From Kaistia defluvii (GTDB lineage Bacteria > Pseudomonadota > Alphaproteobacteria > Rhizobiales > Kaistiaceae): DNA of 64,000 nucleotides. A program made the position numbers and the translations under genes. The stretch covers positions 124,001 to 188,000 of the forward strand of contig NZ_JBEPSM010000002.1 in NCBI RefSeq assembly GCF_040548815.1, written 5' to 3'. The notes under the pieces are model-generated. The model searched no databases. It was not told the DNA's origin and saw only the letters and a program-made list of their open reading frames with translations. Positions 28,964-37,645 of this stretch are shown here, one piece after another. Position 1 is the stretch's first letter; every line of letters begins with the position of its first letter.

Positions 28964-29442
28964 GGGGCCTTTCGCTTCAGGGGAGGCGTCCGGCGGTCTT
29001 GCCAGACACTTCTCCTGAGCAGCTTTCGCTCGAGACGTCTCGCCTCCCTCCGCCGTCATCCTCGCGAAAGCGAGGATCCATGCGTCCGGGTTGTGGAGCG
29101 TTCGTGGCGAAGGATTCTGGTTGTCGGGATAAGCCGCTGCTGTATGGATCCTCGCTTTCGCGAGGATGACCGCGAGTGTGCGGGCGAAGCCGAACTTCAC
29201 GCCGCTTTCCATCGCAAGCCTCTTGTCCCACCGCGCCGCCGCCGATGGGCCCCCCAGATTCTATTGCCAAGTGGCCTTGGCTCGGCTAAATCAGGCGCAT
29301 ACATCAAGAGTTGGGCCGACGCCCGACGCCAACCTGCCTATCCGGGCAAGGTGGCACTCCTGCAAGGGAGGATGTGGCCGATCCGGCAAGAATACGGACC
29401 CAGTCACACAGCGTCGGCTCTTCCAGTACAGGACGATGCCCG
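28964..29442. repeat. Intergenic region with one type C palindrome pair and the metA leader
   Basis: An inverted pair of CGTCATCCTCGCGAAAGCGAG palindromes lies at 29054-29171. The following 270 bases form the metA leader, which contains a GCCAAG/CTTGGC hairpin and a GGCTAAA word near 29275. I do not recognise a SAM-II riboswitch fold here, unlike upstream of metZ. No gene is supported. Confidence 0.65.
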
Positions 29443-30390
29443 ATGCCGATCAAGATCCCCGACGACCTGCCAGCCCGCCGCAAGCTTGAGGCCGAAGGCG
29501 TCATGGTCATGCGCGCGGCGGATGCGGTACGCCAGGATATCCGTCCGCTGCGGATCGGCCTGCTCAACCTGATGCCCAACAAGATCTCGACCGAGACGCA
29601 GATCGCCCGCCTCCTCGGCGCGACGCCGCTGCAGATCGAGCTGTCGCTGGTGCAGATCACCGACCACGCGCCGCGCAACACGCCGGCCGAGCACATGCTC
29701 TCCTTCTACCGCCCTTGGGAGGAGGTGAAGCATGAGCGCTTCGACGGCTTCATCGTCACCGGCGCGCCGGTCGAGCGCATGCCGTTCGAGGACGTGACCT
29801 ATTGGGACGAGCTGCGCCGCATCTTCGACTGGACGCAGACGCATGTGCACCGCTCGCTCAACATCTGCTGGGCGGCGCAGGCGGCCGTGCACCATTTCCA
29901 CGGCATGCAGAAATACGACCTGCCGGGCAAGGCGTTCGGCATCTTCCGCCACCAGATCCCCGGCCCCGCCGCGACATCGCCCTATCTGCGCGGTCTCGCC
30001 GACGAGTTCGCCGTGCCGGTGTCGCGCTGGTCGGAAGTGCGCAAGAGCGAGATCCCGGCCGATAGCGGCGTGGTCGTGCTGGCCGAGAGCGAGGAGACGG
30101 GCCTCTGCCTGCTCGACGACACGCGCCACCGCGCGCTGCACATGTTCAACCATCTCGAATATGACACGCACTCGCTGGGCGACGAGTATTTCCGCGATAT
30201 CAACGCCAAGATCGATGTCGCCCTGCCGGTCGATTACTTCCAGAAGAACGACACGACCCGGCCGCCGGTCAACAGCTGGCGCGGCAATGCGCATATCCTC
30301 TACGGCAACTGGATCAACGAGATCTACCAGACGGTGCCGTTCGACATCGCGAAGATCGGTGAGCCCGAGGCGGCGGAGGTCGCTGCGTGA
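29443..30390 (+). CDS. metA: Homoserine O-acyltransferase MetA (MetAS)
   Basis: This 315-residue enzyme of methionine biosynthesis acylates homoserine, with either succinyl- or acetyl-CoA as donor. The catalytic Cys lies in 'LNICWAAQAAVHHFHG', with His in 'LHMFNHLEYDTHSLG'. The start 'MPIKIPDDLPA' at 29443 is the family start; the frame extends upstream to 29311 without support. It supplies the substrate for MetZ, encoded 2 kb downstream on the other strand. MetZ prefers O-succinylhomoserine in characterised systems, but donor use cannot be read directly. Confidence 0.95.
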   Translation: MPIKIPDDLPARRKLEAEGVMVMRAADAVRQDIRPLRIGLLNLMPNKISTETQIARLLGATPLQIELSLVQITDHAPRNTPAEHMLSFYRPWEEVKHERFDGFIVTGAPVERMPFEDVTYWDELRRIFDWTQTHVHRSLNICWAAQAAVHHFHGMQKYDLPGKAFGIFRHQIPGPAATSPYLRGLADEFAVPVSRWSEVRKSEIPADSGVVVLAESEETGLCLLDDTRHRALHMFNHLEYDTHSLGDEYFRDINAKIDVALPVDYFQKNDTTRPPVNSWRGNAHILYGNWINEIYQTVPFDIAKIGEPEAAEVAA

Positions 30391-30600
30391 GACCCTCACC
30401 CCAACCCTCTCCCGCAAGCGGGGGAGGGGGCGGGTGGAGCCATGCCTTTCACCTCTCCCAAGGGGAGAGGTCGGAGCGGAGCTCCGGGTGAGGGGATCAG
30501 GCCTTGCAGAAGGGATCGCAACCCCTCACCCGCCGGCCTGCGGCCGTCGACCTCTCCCCATGGGAGAGGTGAGAGAGGGGCTCCAGCAGGATACCAAACA
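30391..30600. repeat. Cluster of CACCTCTCC-type palindromic repeats
   Basis: Several palindromes of the form TTCACCTCTCC...GGAGAGGT are present at about 30390-30430, 30451-30500 and 30530-30575. The last two face each other as an inverted pair, like the pairs at 33.6 and 35.0 kb. Confidence 0.75.
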
Positions 30601-30601
30601 A

Positions 30602-30633
30602 AAAAGGCCCGCCGATCGCTCGGCGGGCCTTTT
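30602..30633. terminator. Bidirectional intrinsic terminator between metA and hemA
   Basis: AAAAGGCCCGCCGA pairs perfectly over 14 bp with TCGGCGGGCCTTTT (loop TCGC). It lies between convergent genes, with A- and T-tracts on both sides. Confidence 0.93.
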
Positions 30634-30653
30634 GAATATCGAACTCGAAACCG

Positions 30654-31943
30654 TCAGCCGCCGGCGGGCGGGAAGACGTCGAAATGCGAGCTGCCGCCAT
30701 TGGCGACCAGGCGGGCGGTCTTGGCCGGGGCGGTGCGGCCGAGCGGCAGCCAGAGACGGTGCCAGACATCGACCAGCGCGTCGCGCAGGCCGAGGATCAG
30801 CGTCTCGTCATGGCAGGGCGTCGGCGTGATGCGCAGCCGCTCCGTGCCGCGCGGCACGGTCGGGTAGTTGATCGGCTGGATGTAGATGCCATGCTCGTCG
30901 AGCAGCATGTCCGAGGCCTTCTTGCAAAGGTCCGGATTGCCGACGAACAGCGGAATGATATGCGTCTCGGACGGCATCACCGGCAGGCCGGCGGCGATCA
31001 GCACTTCCTTGGTCCGCTGCGCGTGATGCTGCTGCAGGTCGCGCTCGACCTGCGAAGCCTTCAGGTGGCGGATCGAGGCGGTGGTGGCGGCGGCGATCGA
31101 CGGGGGCAGGGCGGTGGTGAAGATGAAGCCCGGCGCATAGGAACGCACGGCGTCGACCACGGCGCGGCTGGCGGTGATGTAGCCGCCGAACGTGCCGAAC
31201 GCCTTGGCCAGCGTGCCCTCGATGACGTCGACGCGGTGCATGACGCCCTCGCGCTCGGCGATGCCGGCGCCGCGCGGGCCATACATGCCCACGGCGTGCA
31301 CTTCGTCGAGATAGGTCATGGCGCCATACTTCTCGGCCAGATCGCAGATTCCGGCGATCGGCGCGATGTCGCCATCCATCGAATAGACGCTCTCGAAGGC
31401 GATCAGCTTGGCGCGGCCGGGGCCGGCTTCCTTGAGCAGCTCTTCGAGATGCTCGAGGTCGTTGTGGCGGAAGATGCGCTTCTGCGCGCCGGAACGGCGG
31501 ATGCCCTCGATCATCGAGGCGTGGTTCAGTTCGTCCGACAGGATCAGGCAGTCGGGCAGCAACTTGCCGAGCGTCGACAGCGCTGCGTCGTTGGAGACGA
31601 AGCCCGAGGAGAAGACGAGGCCGGCTTCCTTGCCATGCAGGTCGGCGAGCTCATGCTCCAGCTCGACCAGCGGGTGATTGTTGCCGGAGATGTTGCGCGT
31701 GCCGCCGGCGCCGGTGCCCATGCCCTGCGCCGTTTCGACCATGGCGCGGACGACGTCCGGATGCTGGCCCATGCCGAGATAGTCGTTGGAGCACCAGACG
31801 GTGATTTCGCGCGGACCGCGCTCGGAGCGCCAGATCGCATGCGGGAAGCGGCCCACGATCCGCTCGAGATCGGCGAAGACCCGATAACGCTTCTCGGAAT
31901 GGAGAGCGTCGATCGCGTCTACGAAGAAAGATTGATAGTCCAT
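30654..31943 (-). CDS. hemA: 5-aminolevulinate synthase
   Basis: This 429-residue PLP enzyme condenses glycine and succinyl-CoA to 5-aminolevulinate, the alphaproteobacterial (C4) route to haem. It starts '[15 protein letters not shown]', as in rhizobial HemA. '[13 protein letters not shown]', '[12 protein letters not shown]', '[12 protein letters not shown]' and the PLP-Lys segment '[16 protein letters not shown]' are all intact. An upstream in-frame ATG at 31991 is less likely. The C-terminal '[11 protein letters not shown]' is typical. Confidence 0.96.
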   Translation of the reverse strand: MDYQSFFVDAIDALHSEKRYRVFADLERIVGRFPHAIWRSERGPREITVWCSNDYLGMGQHPDVVRAMVETAQGMGTGAGGTRNISGNNHPLVELEHELADLHGKEAGLVFSSGFVSNDAALSTLGKLLPDCLILSDELNHASMIEGIRRSGAQKRIFRHNDLEHLEELLKEAGPGRAKLIAFESVYSMDGDIAPIAGICDLAEKYGAMTYLDEVHAVGMYGPRGAGIAEREGVMHRVDVIEGTLAKAFGTFGGYITASRAVVDAVRSYAPGFIFTTALPPSIAAATTASIRHLKASQVERDLQQHHAQRTKEVLIAAGLPVMPSETHIIPLFVGNPDLCKKASDMLLDEHGIYIQPINYPTVPRGTERLRITPTPCHDETLILGLRDALVDVWHRLWLPLGRTAPAKTARLVANGGSSHFDVFPPAGG

Positions 31944-32133
31944 CAGCAGCGCCCGCTTTTTGGATGGGTTCCAAACTAGCGCGGGAATCACAGCGAGTCC
32001 AACGACGTTTGGCTTTGGCGGCAGTCAACTTGGCGTCAATAATCATGGCCGCGCCTGCGCCGCCACTGCGCAATTTAGCGCATCTTGCAACTTTTCTTAT
32101 TCCAGCAACGCCTTGACCGCGTTTCGGGATGCG

Positions 32134-32168
32134 AAAAAGCCGCCTGGGCGGGCGCCTCCGGCGGCTTT
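32134..32168 (-). terminator. Intrinsic terminator after metZ
   Basis: AAAGCCGCC pairs with GGCGGCTTT. On the minus strand the stem is followed by a T-tract. It lies just past the metZ stop codon. Confidence 0.85.
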
Positions 32169-32184
32169 CTTCCTGTCGGCGGGA

Positions 32185-33381
32185 TCAGGCCTGGTCGAGC
32201 GCCAGGGTGATGTCCTCGATCAGGTCGTCCGCGTCTTCGAGGCCGATCGACAGGCGCAGCATGCCCGGCGTGATGCCGAAGCCGAGCCGCGCCTCTTCCG
32301 AGAGGCGCTGATGCGTCGTCGTCGAGGGATGGGTGATGAGGCTCTTGGCGTCGCCGAGATTGTTGGAGATCGTGACGACCTCCATGGCGCTGGCGACGCG
32401 GAAGGCCGCTTCCTTGCCGCCCTCGACCTCGAACGCGATCAGCGTCGAGCCGGCGCCCATCTGCTTTTTGACGACATCGGCCTGCGGATGGTCGGCGCGT
32501 CCGGGATAGATCAGCTTCGCGACCTTCGGGTGCCTGGCCATCACGTCGGCGATCTTCGCGGCGCTCTCGGTCTGGCGGCGGACGCGGATATCCAGCGTCT
32601 CCAGCCCCTTCAGCAGCACCCAGGCATTGAAGGCCGACAGCGTCGGGCCGGTCTGGCGCAGGAAATTGTGCAGGTGGTCGGTGACATAGGCTTCATCGGC
32701 CGAAAGGATGATGCCGCCCAGGACCCGGCCCTGGCCATCGATATGCTTGGTGCCGGAATAGACGACGACGTCGGCGCCGAGCTTGATCGGCTGCTGCCAG
32801 ATCGGCGTCGCGAACACGTTGTCGACGATGAGCAGAGCGCCGGCCTCATGCGCAATCTTGGCGACCTCGGCGATGTCGATCACTTCGAGCGTCGGGTTGG
32901 TGGGGCTCTCCAGGAAGAACGCCTTCGTGTTCGGCCGCACGGCGTCGCGCCACTGGTTGAGGTCGGTGCCGTCGACCAGCGTCGACTGAACGCCGAAGCG
33001 CGGCAGCAGGTCTTCGACGACATAGAGACAGGATGAGAACAGCGCCTTGGCGGCGACGACGTGGTCTCCCGCCTTCAGCATGCACATCAGCGCGGCGGTG
33101 ACGGCGGCCATGCCGCTGGCGGTCGAGCGAGCGGCGGCGGCGCCTTCGAGCAGGCGGATGCGCTCCTCGAACATGAAGGTGGTCGGGTTGGAAAAGCGCG
33201 AATAGATGAAGCCCGGATCCTCGCCCTTGAAGCGCGCCTCGGCGGCTTCGGCCGTGTCATAGGCGAAGCCCTGGGTCAGGAACATCGCTTCCGAGATTTC
33301 GCCGAATTGCGAACGGAGGGTGCCGCCATGCACGAGCTGGGTGGCGGGGCGGCGGGGGCGCTTGGCTTTGTCTTCGGACAT
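32185..33381 (-). CDS. metZ: O-succinylhomoserine sulfhydrylase
   Basis: This 398-residue Cys/Met-metabolism PLP enzyme makes homocysteine directly from O-succinylhomoserine and sulfide. The family start 'RRPATQLVHGGTLRSQFGE', 'FIYSRFSNPTTFMFEERI', 'ASGMAAVTAAL' and the Schiff-base Lys in 'VVVYSGTKHIDGQGRVLGG' are present. A SAM-II riboswitch followed by a terminator hairpin lies directly upstream, consistent with feedback by S-adenosylmethionine. Confidence 0.95.
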   Translation of the reverse strand: MSEDKAKRPRRPATQLVHGGTLRSQFGEISEAMFLTQGFAYDTAEAAEARFKGEDPGFIYSRFSNPTTFMFEERIRLLEGAAAARSTASGMAAVTAALMCMLKAGDHVVAAKALFSSCLYVVEDLLPRFGVQSTLVDGTDLNQWRDAVRPNTKAFFLESPTNPTLEVIDIAEVAKIAHEAGALLIVDNVFATPIWQQPIKLGADVVVYSGTKHIDGQGRVLGGIILSADEAYVTDHLHNFLRQTGPTLSAFNAWVLLKGLETLDIRVRRQTESAAKIADVMARHPKVAKLIYPGRADHPQADVVKKQMGAGSTLIAFEVEGGKEAAFRVASAMEVVTISNNLGDAKSLITHPSTTTHQRLSEEARLGFGITPGMLRLSIGLEDADDLIEDITLALDQA

Positions 33382-33402
33382 TTGGCTCTGATCCCGATCA
33401 AG

Positions 33403-33424
33403 AAAAACCCGACGCGAGGTCGGG
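33403..33424 (-). terminator. Riboswitch-controlled terminator in the metZ leader
   Basis: CCCGAC pairs with GTCGGG (loop CTCGC), followed by five T residues on the minus strand, 22 bases before the metZ ATG. Its 5' arm contains CCGACC, which can alternatively pair with the GGTCGG of the riboswitch pseudoknot. Confidence 0.85.
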
Positions 33425-33452
33425 CAAAAATCGGATGTCGGATTTCCGGCAA

Positions 33453-33513
33453 CCGACCTTTTAGCGACATTGTTTAACGTGGCGGCAAGCCGGTCGGCTC
33501 AAATAGACCACGG
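33453..33513 (-). ncRNA. SAM-II riboswitch of metZ
   Basis: The minus strand shows the SAM-II layout. P1 is CGTGG (33512-33508) with CCACG (33482-33478). The first loop contains TATTTGAGCC. The pseudoknot helix is CCGACC (33497-33492) with GGTCGG (33458-33453). The conserved words GTTAAACAA and CGCTAAAAGG are present. SAM-II binds S-adenosylmethionine and is known upstream of metA, metZ and related genes of Alphaproteobacteria. Here it should reduce metZ expression when SAM is plentiful. Confidence 0.93.
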
Positions 33514-33597
33514 ATGGTGCGTTTCCTGATATGCCTCTGGCGGCTTGGCGTCAACGGCGAGTTGAGCTAAGTGCTTCCTTCGGTCCCGCGGCGCGTT

Positions 33598-33723
33598 TTC
33601 ACCTCTCCCTGAGGGAGAGGTCGACGGCGTAGCCGGCGGGTGAGGGGTTAGGGAATTTTCCGGAGAGGGCGTAAACCCTCACCCGGCCCTGCGGGCCGAC
33701 CTCTCCCTCAGGGAGAGGTGAAG
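33598..33723. repeat. Inverted pair of CACCTCTCCC palindromes
   Basis: TTCACCTCTCCCTGAGGGAG at the left and its inverse GGGAGAGGTGAAG at the right each form a small palindrome. Both are followed by matched inner arms (GGGTGAGGGGTT and AACCCTCACCC). The whole 126-base unit could fold as one long hairpin. Confidence 0.8.
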
Positions 33724-33743
33724 ATTAGGCAGGACCGGAGCGG

Positions 33744-34829
33744 ATGACGGGTAACGCAGCAATCGGAATTCTCTCGGCCGAGCAGATCCGGGCGAGCCTC
33801 GCCTTGGGCGAAATCGTCATCGACCGGCCGCTCGATGACGACCAGGTGCAGCCGGCGAGCCTCGACCTGCGCCTTGGCGCCGTCGCCTACCGGGTGCGCG
33901 CCAGCTTCCTGCCGGGCCCGAACGTGCTGGTGAAGGACCGCCTCGCCGAGCTCACCCTGCACGAGATCGACCTATCGGCCGGATCGGTGCTGGAGACCGG
34001 CTGCGTCTACATCGTGCCGCTGCTGGAAGGGCTGGCGCTGCCGCCCGATATCCAGGCTTCGGCCAACCCGAAATCCTCGACCGGCCGGCTCGACATCTTC
34101 ACCCGCGTCATCACCGACCGGGCGCAGTCCTTCGACACGATTCCCGCCGGCTATCACGGCCCGCTCTATCTCGAAGTTTCCCCGCGCACCTTCCCGATCG
34201 TCGCGCGCACTGGCTCGCGCCTGTCGCAGATCCGGTTTCGCCGCGGCGACACCCATCTGAATGATACCGAACTGGCTGCCCTCAATGCCCGTGAGCCGCT
34301 GGTCGATGGCGCGTTCCGCGCTTCGGGCGGGCTGCTGCTGTCGATCGATCTCGAGGGCTCGAACGGCATCATCGGCTATCGCGCCAAGCGTCATACGGGC
34401 GTCGTCGACGTCGACAAGCGCGCCGCCTGCGACGTGCTCGACTACTGGGAGCCGATCCCGGTCCGCGGCAAGGCCGAGCTGATCCTCGATCCCGACCAGT
34501 TCTACATCCTCGTCTCGCGCGAAGCCGTGCACGTGCCGCCGGATTACGCCGCCGAAATGGTCGCCTTCGACCCGCTGGTCGGCGAATTCCGCGTTCACTA
34601 TGCCGGCTTCTTTGATCCGGGCTTCGGCCATCAGGCAGCCGGCGGCGCCGGCAGCCGTGCCGTGCTGGAAGTGCGCAGCCATGAGGTGCCGTTCATCCTC
34701 GAACATGGCCAGACGGTCGGCCGCCTCGTCTACGAGACGATGTCGGAACGTCCCGCCAAGCTCTACGGCAGCGACCTCGGCTCCAACTACCAGGCCCAGG
34801 GCCTGAAGCTCTCGAAGCATTTTCGGTAG
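33744..34829 (+). CDS. dcd: dCTP deaminase, two-domain type
   Basis: This enzyme deaminates dCTP to dUTP, a step towards thymidylate. The N-terminal half carries 'VQPASLDLRLG' and the conserved 'NPKSSTGRLDIFTRVITD'. At 361 residues it is about twice the length of E. coli Dcd. The C-terminal half ('ILDPDQFYILVSREAVHVPP', 'GFGHQAAGGAGSRAVLEV') looks like a second copy of the fold, the form known in many Hyphomicrobiales. The ATG at 33744 has a GGAG site. Confidence 0.9.
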   Translation: MTGNAAIGILSAEQIRASLALGEIVIDRPLDDDQVQPASLDLRLGAVAYRVRASFLPGPNVLVKDRLAELTLHEIDLSAGSVLETGCVYIVPLLEGLALPPDIQASANPKSSTGRLDIFTRVITDRAQSFDTIPAGYHGPLYLEVSPRTFPIVARTGSRLSQIRFRRGDTHLNDTELAALNAREPLVDGAFRASGGLLLSIDLEGSNGIIGYRAKRHTGVVDVDKRAACDVLDYWEPIPVRGKAELILDPDQFYILVSREAVHVPPDYAAEMVAFDPLVGEFRVHYAGFFDPGFGHQAAGGAGSRAVLEVRSHEVPFILEHGQTVGRLVYETMSERPAKLYGSDLGSNYQAQGLKLSKHFR

Positions 34830-34851
34830 GATTGCCGGATAAGGGTGCTTC

Positions 34852-35101
34852 CTTCACCTCGCCCTGAGGGAGAGGTGAAGGGACTGCAGCAGCCTGTCGG
34901 TCAGGGTATTCGACAAAGCCCTCTCCCGCGAGCGGGAGAGGGGGCGATCGCGACGGTCTGAGCTTTTTCCTTCACCTCTCCCATGGGGAGAGGTCGGAGC
35001 GAAGCTCCCGGTGAGGGGATGCGATCTGACCGGTGAGGCCTGAACCCCTCACCCGCCGCACTTCGTGCGTCGACCTCTCCCGATGGGAGAGGTGAAGGAA
35101 T
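34852..35101. repeat. Cluster of CACCTCTCCC-type palindromes
   Basis: Four elements of the same family as at 33.6 kb are present. The last two (34968-35020 and 35041-35101) form an inverted pair. They lie between the convergent dcd and hydratase genes. Confidence 0.75.
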
Positions 35102-35115
35102 GGCGCGTCCGCCGC

Positions 35116-35922
35116 CTACTCCGAAACCGTCAGTGCCACCCCGCCAAGCCCGGTGATTTCGATCTCCACCCGGTCGCAGGCCTTGAGCCAGCGGGTTTCG
35201 ACCAGGCTGCCGGTCAGCACGATCTCGCCCGCCCGCAGCATCTCGCCTCGGGCCGCCAGGCTGTCCGCGAGCCAGGCGAGCGCCTTGAAGGGGTGGCCGA
35301 GCACGTCGGCGCCGACGCCGCGGCCGACCTCGACATCGTTGATCCGCGTCACGCCGACGACGGCGGCGAGATCCGGCGCGTCAGCAAGCGCAAGCGGCTC
35401 GCCCAGCACGCAGCCGGCGGCGAAGAAATCGTCGGCGATCAACGTCGGCGTGTCGGTCTGGCGCCAGTCGGCATAGCGGTCGTCGACCAGCTCGATCGCC
35501 GCCATCACGCTCCCGACCGCATCCGCGACACGCTCCGCCGTGAACGGCGCGCCGCTCGCCGGCAGGTCGCGCGCGAGTTGGACCGCGATCTCGCATTCGA
35601 TTCCGACATGGCGGAACCCGGCTGCCGAGATCGTCGCGCCGGAAGCATGTCGCGTGCCCTCGAACAGGCCGGCGCCGCAAGGGTTCGGAATGCCGAGATA
35701 GGTCTGCATCACCGGCGTCGTGCAGCCGATCTTCCACCCGATCCGCCGGCCATAGCGGCTCGCCGCCAGGCGCTGGTGCACGGCCGCCTGCACGGCATAG
35801 GCGCTCGCCTCGTCCGCCGGCCGGATCGCTTCGGGAAGCAGGTCCAGGGCCGCCAGGGCGATGCGGGCGTCCGCGATGCGCGCGGCGGCGGCATCCTTTG
35901 GCGGCGTAAGGGGTTGAGGCAT
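35116..35922 (-). CDS. 2-keto-4-pentenoate hydratase family protein
   Basis: This 268-residue protein of the fumarylacetoacetate hydrolase / 2-oxopent-4-enoate hydratase superfamily shows 'YGRRIGWKIGCTTPVMQTYLG', 'ECEIAVQLARDLP', the metal-site Glu residues in 'AAIELVDDRYADW', and 'LADSLAARGEMLRAGEIVLTGS'. Such enzymes hydrate or decarboxylate 2-keto acids in aromatic degradation. No other ring-cleavage genes are nearby, so the substrate is unclear. The ATG at 35922 is the family start; the very long frame beyond it runs antisense through other genes. Confidence 0.87.
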   Translation of the reverse strand: MPQPLTPPKDAAAARIADARIALAALDLLPEAIRPADEASAYAVQAAVHQRLAASRYGRRIGWKIGCTTPVMQTYLGIPNPCGAGLFEGTRHASGATISAAGFRHVGIECEIAVQLARDLPASGAPFTAERVADAVGSVMAAIELVDDRYADWRQTDTPTLIADDFFAAGCVLGEPLALADAPDLAAVVGVTRINDVEVGRGVGADVLGHPFKALAWLADSLAARGEMLRAGEIVLTGSLVETRWLKACDRVEIEITGLGGVALTVSE

Positions 35923-36123
35923 GGGCGATTCCGGATTGGCGCGTGACGGCTTTTCGGCTCGAAGCGGGGCGCGCATGAGTTGCATCGCCGGAACGAGCCC
36001 GGCTAGGATCGCTCGCAGATCGTGTCTCCGCCCCTCGGGCCAGCGTGCCGCGACGGCGCGCTGGGGGCAAGAGCGAACAATCAGATCCGCTGACGAACAG
36101 CGAAAACGGGCAGGGATGAGACG

Positions 36124-36909
36124 ATGGAAGCGCGTGTAGACGGCAAGATCCTTCTGGTGACCGGCGGCACGCAGGGCGTGGGCCGGGCCGTGGCGCTGGA
36201 GGCGGCGCATTCGGGCGCGGAAGGCGTGATGCTGGTCGGGCGCAATCCTCAGCGCGGCGCGGATGTCGTGGCCGAGCTGGAGGCGCTTGGCGTCGGCGGC
36301 GGCTTCGTCTCCGTCGATCTCGCCGATTCCGATGCGGCCGAGATCGTCATGGACGCGACGCTCGACCGGTTCGACCATGTCGACGGCCTCGTCAACGCCG
36401 CCGCCAGCACGGATCGCGGCTCGATCGCCGATGCCGATATCGACTTCTTCGACAAGGTGTTCGCCACCAATGTGCGCACGCCGATGTTCCTGATGCAGGG
36501 CGTCATCCAGCACCTGAAATCGCGCGGCGCGCCCGGCACGATCGTGAACATCCTCTCGGTCAATGCCTATGGCGGCACGCCGGAGCTGGGCGTCTATGCC
36601 TCGTCCAAGGCGGCGCTGTCGATCCTGACCAAGAACGCCGCCCATTCGCACCGCTTCGACCGCATCAGCGTCAACGGCATCAATCTCGGCTGGGCCGACA
36701 CGCCGGGCGAGCGCGAGATGCAGGCGGTCAAGCTCGGCAAGGGCGAGGGCTGGCTGGAAGAGGCCGAGGCGATGATGCCCTGGGGCAGGCTGATCAAGCC
36801 GGAGGACGTCGCCCGCCTGGCGCTGTTCCTGATGAGCGACGCCGCCATCCCGATGACCGGCGCCATCGTCGACCAGATCCAGGACTATGTCGTCGGCGTG
36901 CGCGACTGA
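36124..36909 (+). CDS. SDR family oxidoreductase
   Basis: This is a 261-residue classical short-chain dehydrogenase. It has nucleotide motif 'VTGGTQGVGRAVA', 'NAAAS' in place of NNAG, catalytic Ser in 'VNILSVNAYGG' and 'YASSKAALS' (Tyr/Lys). The ATG is preceded by GGGATGAG. Its C-terminus 'GAIVDQIQDYVVG' lacks the usual GG motif, so it is an atypical member. It may share a transcript with the exported protein gene that overlaps its end. Substrate unknown. Confidence 0.85.
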   Translation: MEARVDGKILLVTGGTQGVGRAVALEAAHSGAEGVMLVGRNPQRGADVVAELEALGVGGGFVSVDLADSDAAEIVMDATLDRFDHVDGLVNAAASTDRGSIADADIDFFDKVFATNVRTPMFLMQGVIQHLKSRGAPGTIVNILSVNAYGGTPELGVYASSKAALSILTKNAAHSHRFDRISVNGINLGWADTPGEREMQAVKLGKGEGWLEEAEAMMPWGRLIKPEDVARLALFLMSDAAIPMTGAIVDQIQDYVVGVRD

Positions 36910-36916
36910 GCGCGCG

Positions 36917-37570
36917 ATGCTCCCGGGGGACTGTGCGAACCGGACGACCTGGCTTCCTGCCTGCCGGCGCATCGCTGTGCTGGCATGCCTCGGTGCGTTG
37001 GGCCTTGGCGCCGGTGGCTCGATGGACGCGGCCGCCGAAACATCGGCGACACCGGCCCGGATGGATTTTCGCGACCCCGAAACCGGGCTCGCCTTCTCCG
37101 CGCCATCGCCGCTCGTCATCGGCCAGCGGCGCGGTCATCGTGGGCATGATTTCGTCATCGAGATCCATAGCGCCGATCCGGCTCTTCCCCGCGCGGGGAC
37201 GTCGAAAAGCCTGTGCGGCGCCGCGCTGAAGACGCAGCCGGAAGAAGTCCGGGCGTTGGACCAGGGGGCGCTGAACGACCCGGAAATGCTGCAAGGACAG
37301 GTCGAGTCCGTGCGCTCGACGCTGGCGCTGATGGGCCGTGTCGGTTCCATCGAGCCGCTCGATTTCGGCAATGGCGTTCGCGGAGTCGCGGCGGTGATGA
37401 CGCCGCATTTCGGGCCGGACCATGCCAATGTCCGTCAATACATCGCCCTCGCCGAGACCCCGGCCTATCGGATCAGCCTTTCCTGCGCCACCACCGCGGC
37501 GGCGCTCGACAGGGCACGTCCGCTGTTCGAGGCGCTCATCCGCACGCTGCGGATTGATGCCGAGCGGTGA
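36917..37570 (+). CDS. Hypothetical exported protein
   Basis: About 217 residues with an N-terminal hydrophobic stretch ('RIAVLACLGALGLGAGGS') that looks like a signal peptide, cleaved near residue 40. The mature part is small, with two cysteines ('SLCGAAL', 'SLSCATTAA') and no membrane segment, so a periplasmic location is likely. I do not recognise a family. An alternative start at 36887 overlaps the SDR gene. Codon use is like its neighbours, which supports a real gene. Confidence 0.65.
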   Translation: MLPGDCANRTTWLPACRRIAVLACLGALGLGAGGSMDAAAETSATPARMDFRDPETGLAFSAPSPLVIGQRRGHRGHDFVIEIHSADPALPRAGTSKSLCGAALKTQPEEVRALDQGALNDPEMLQGQVESVRSTLALMGRVGSIEPLDFGNGVRGVAAVMTPHFGPDHANVRQYIALAETPAYRISLSCATTAAALDRARPLFEALIRTLRIDAER

Positions 37571-37645
37571 TCCAGCGGCAGCCCGATCGAGGGAATGCGC
37601 TATGAAAGTGGACGATTCGGCTTCTTTGCGGACAGACATGTGACC

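Noticed and set aside
29172..29442. Possible second SAM-II riboswitch upstream of metA
   Set aside because: A GGCTAAA word and a GCCAAG/CTTGGC hairpin are present, but the conserved TTTGAGCC loop, the TTAAACAA joining segment and a matching pseudoknot helix are not. I could not build the fold that is obvious upstream of metZ. An Infernal run would settle it.
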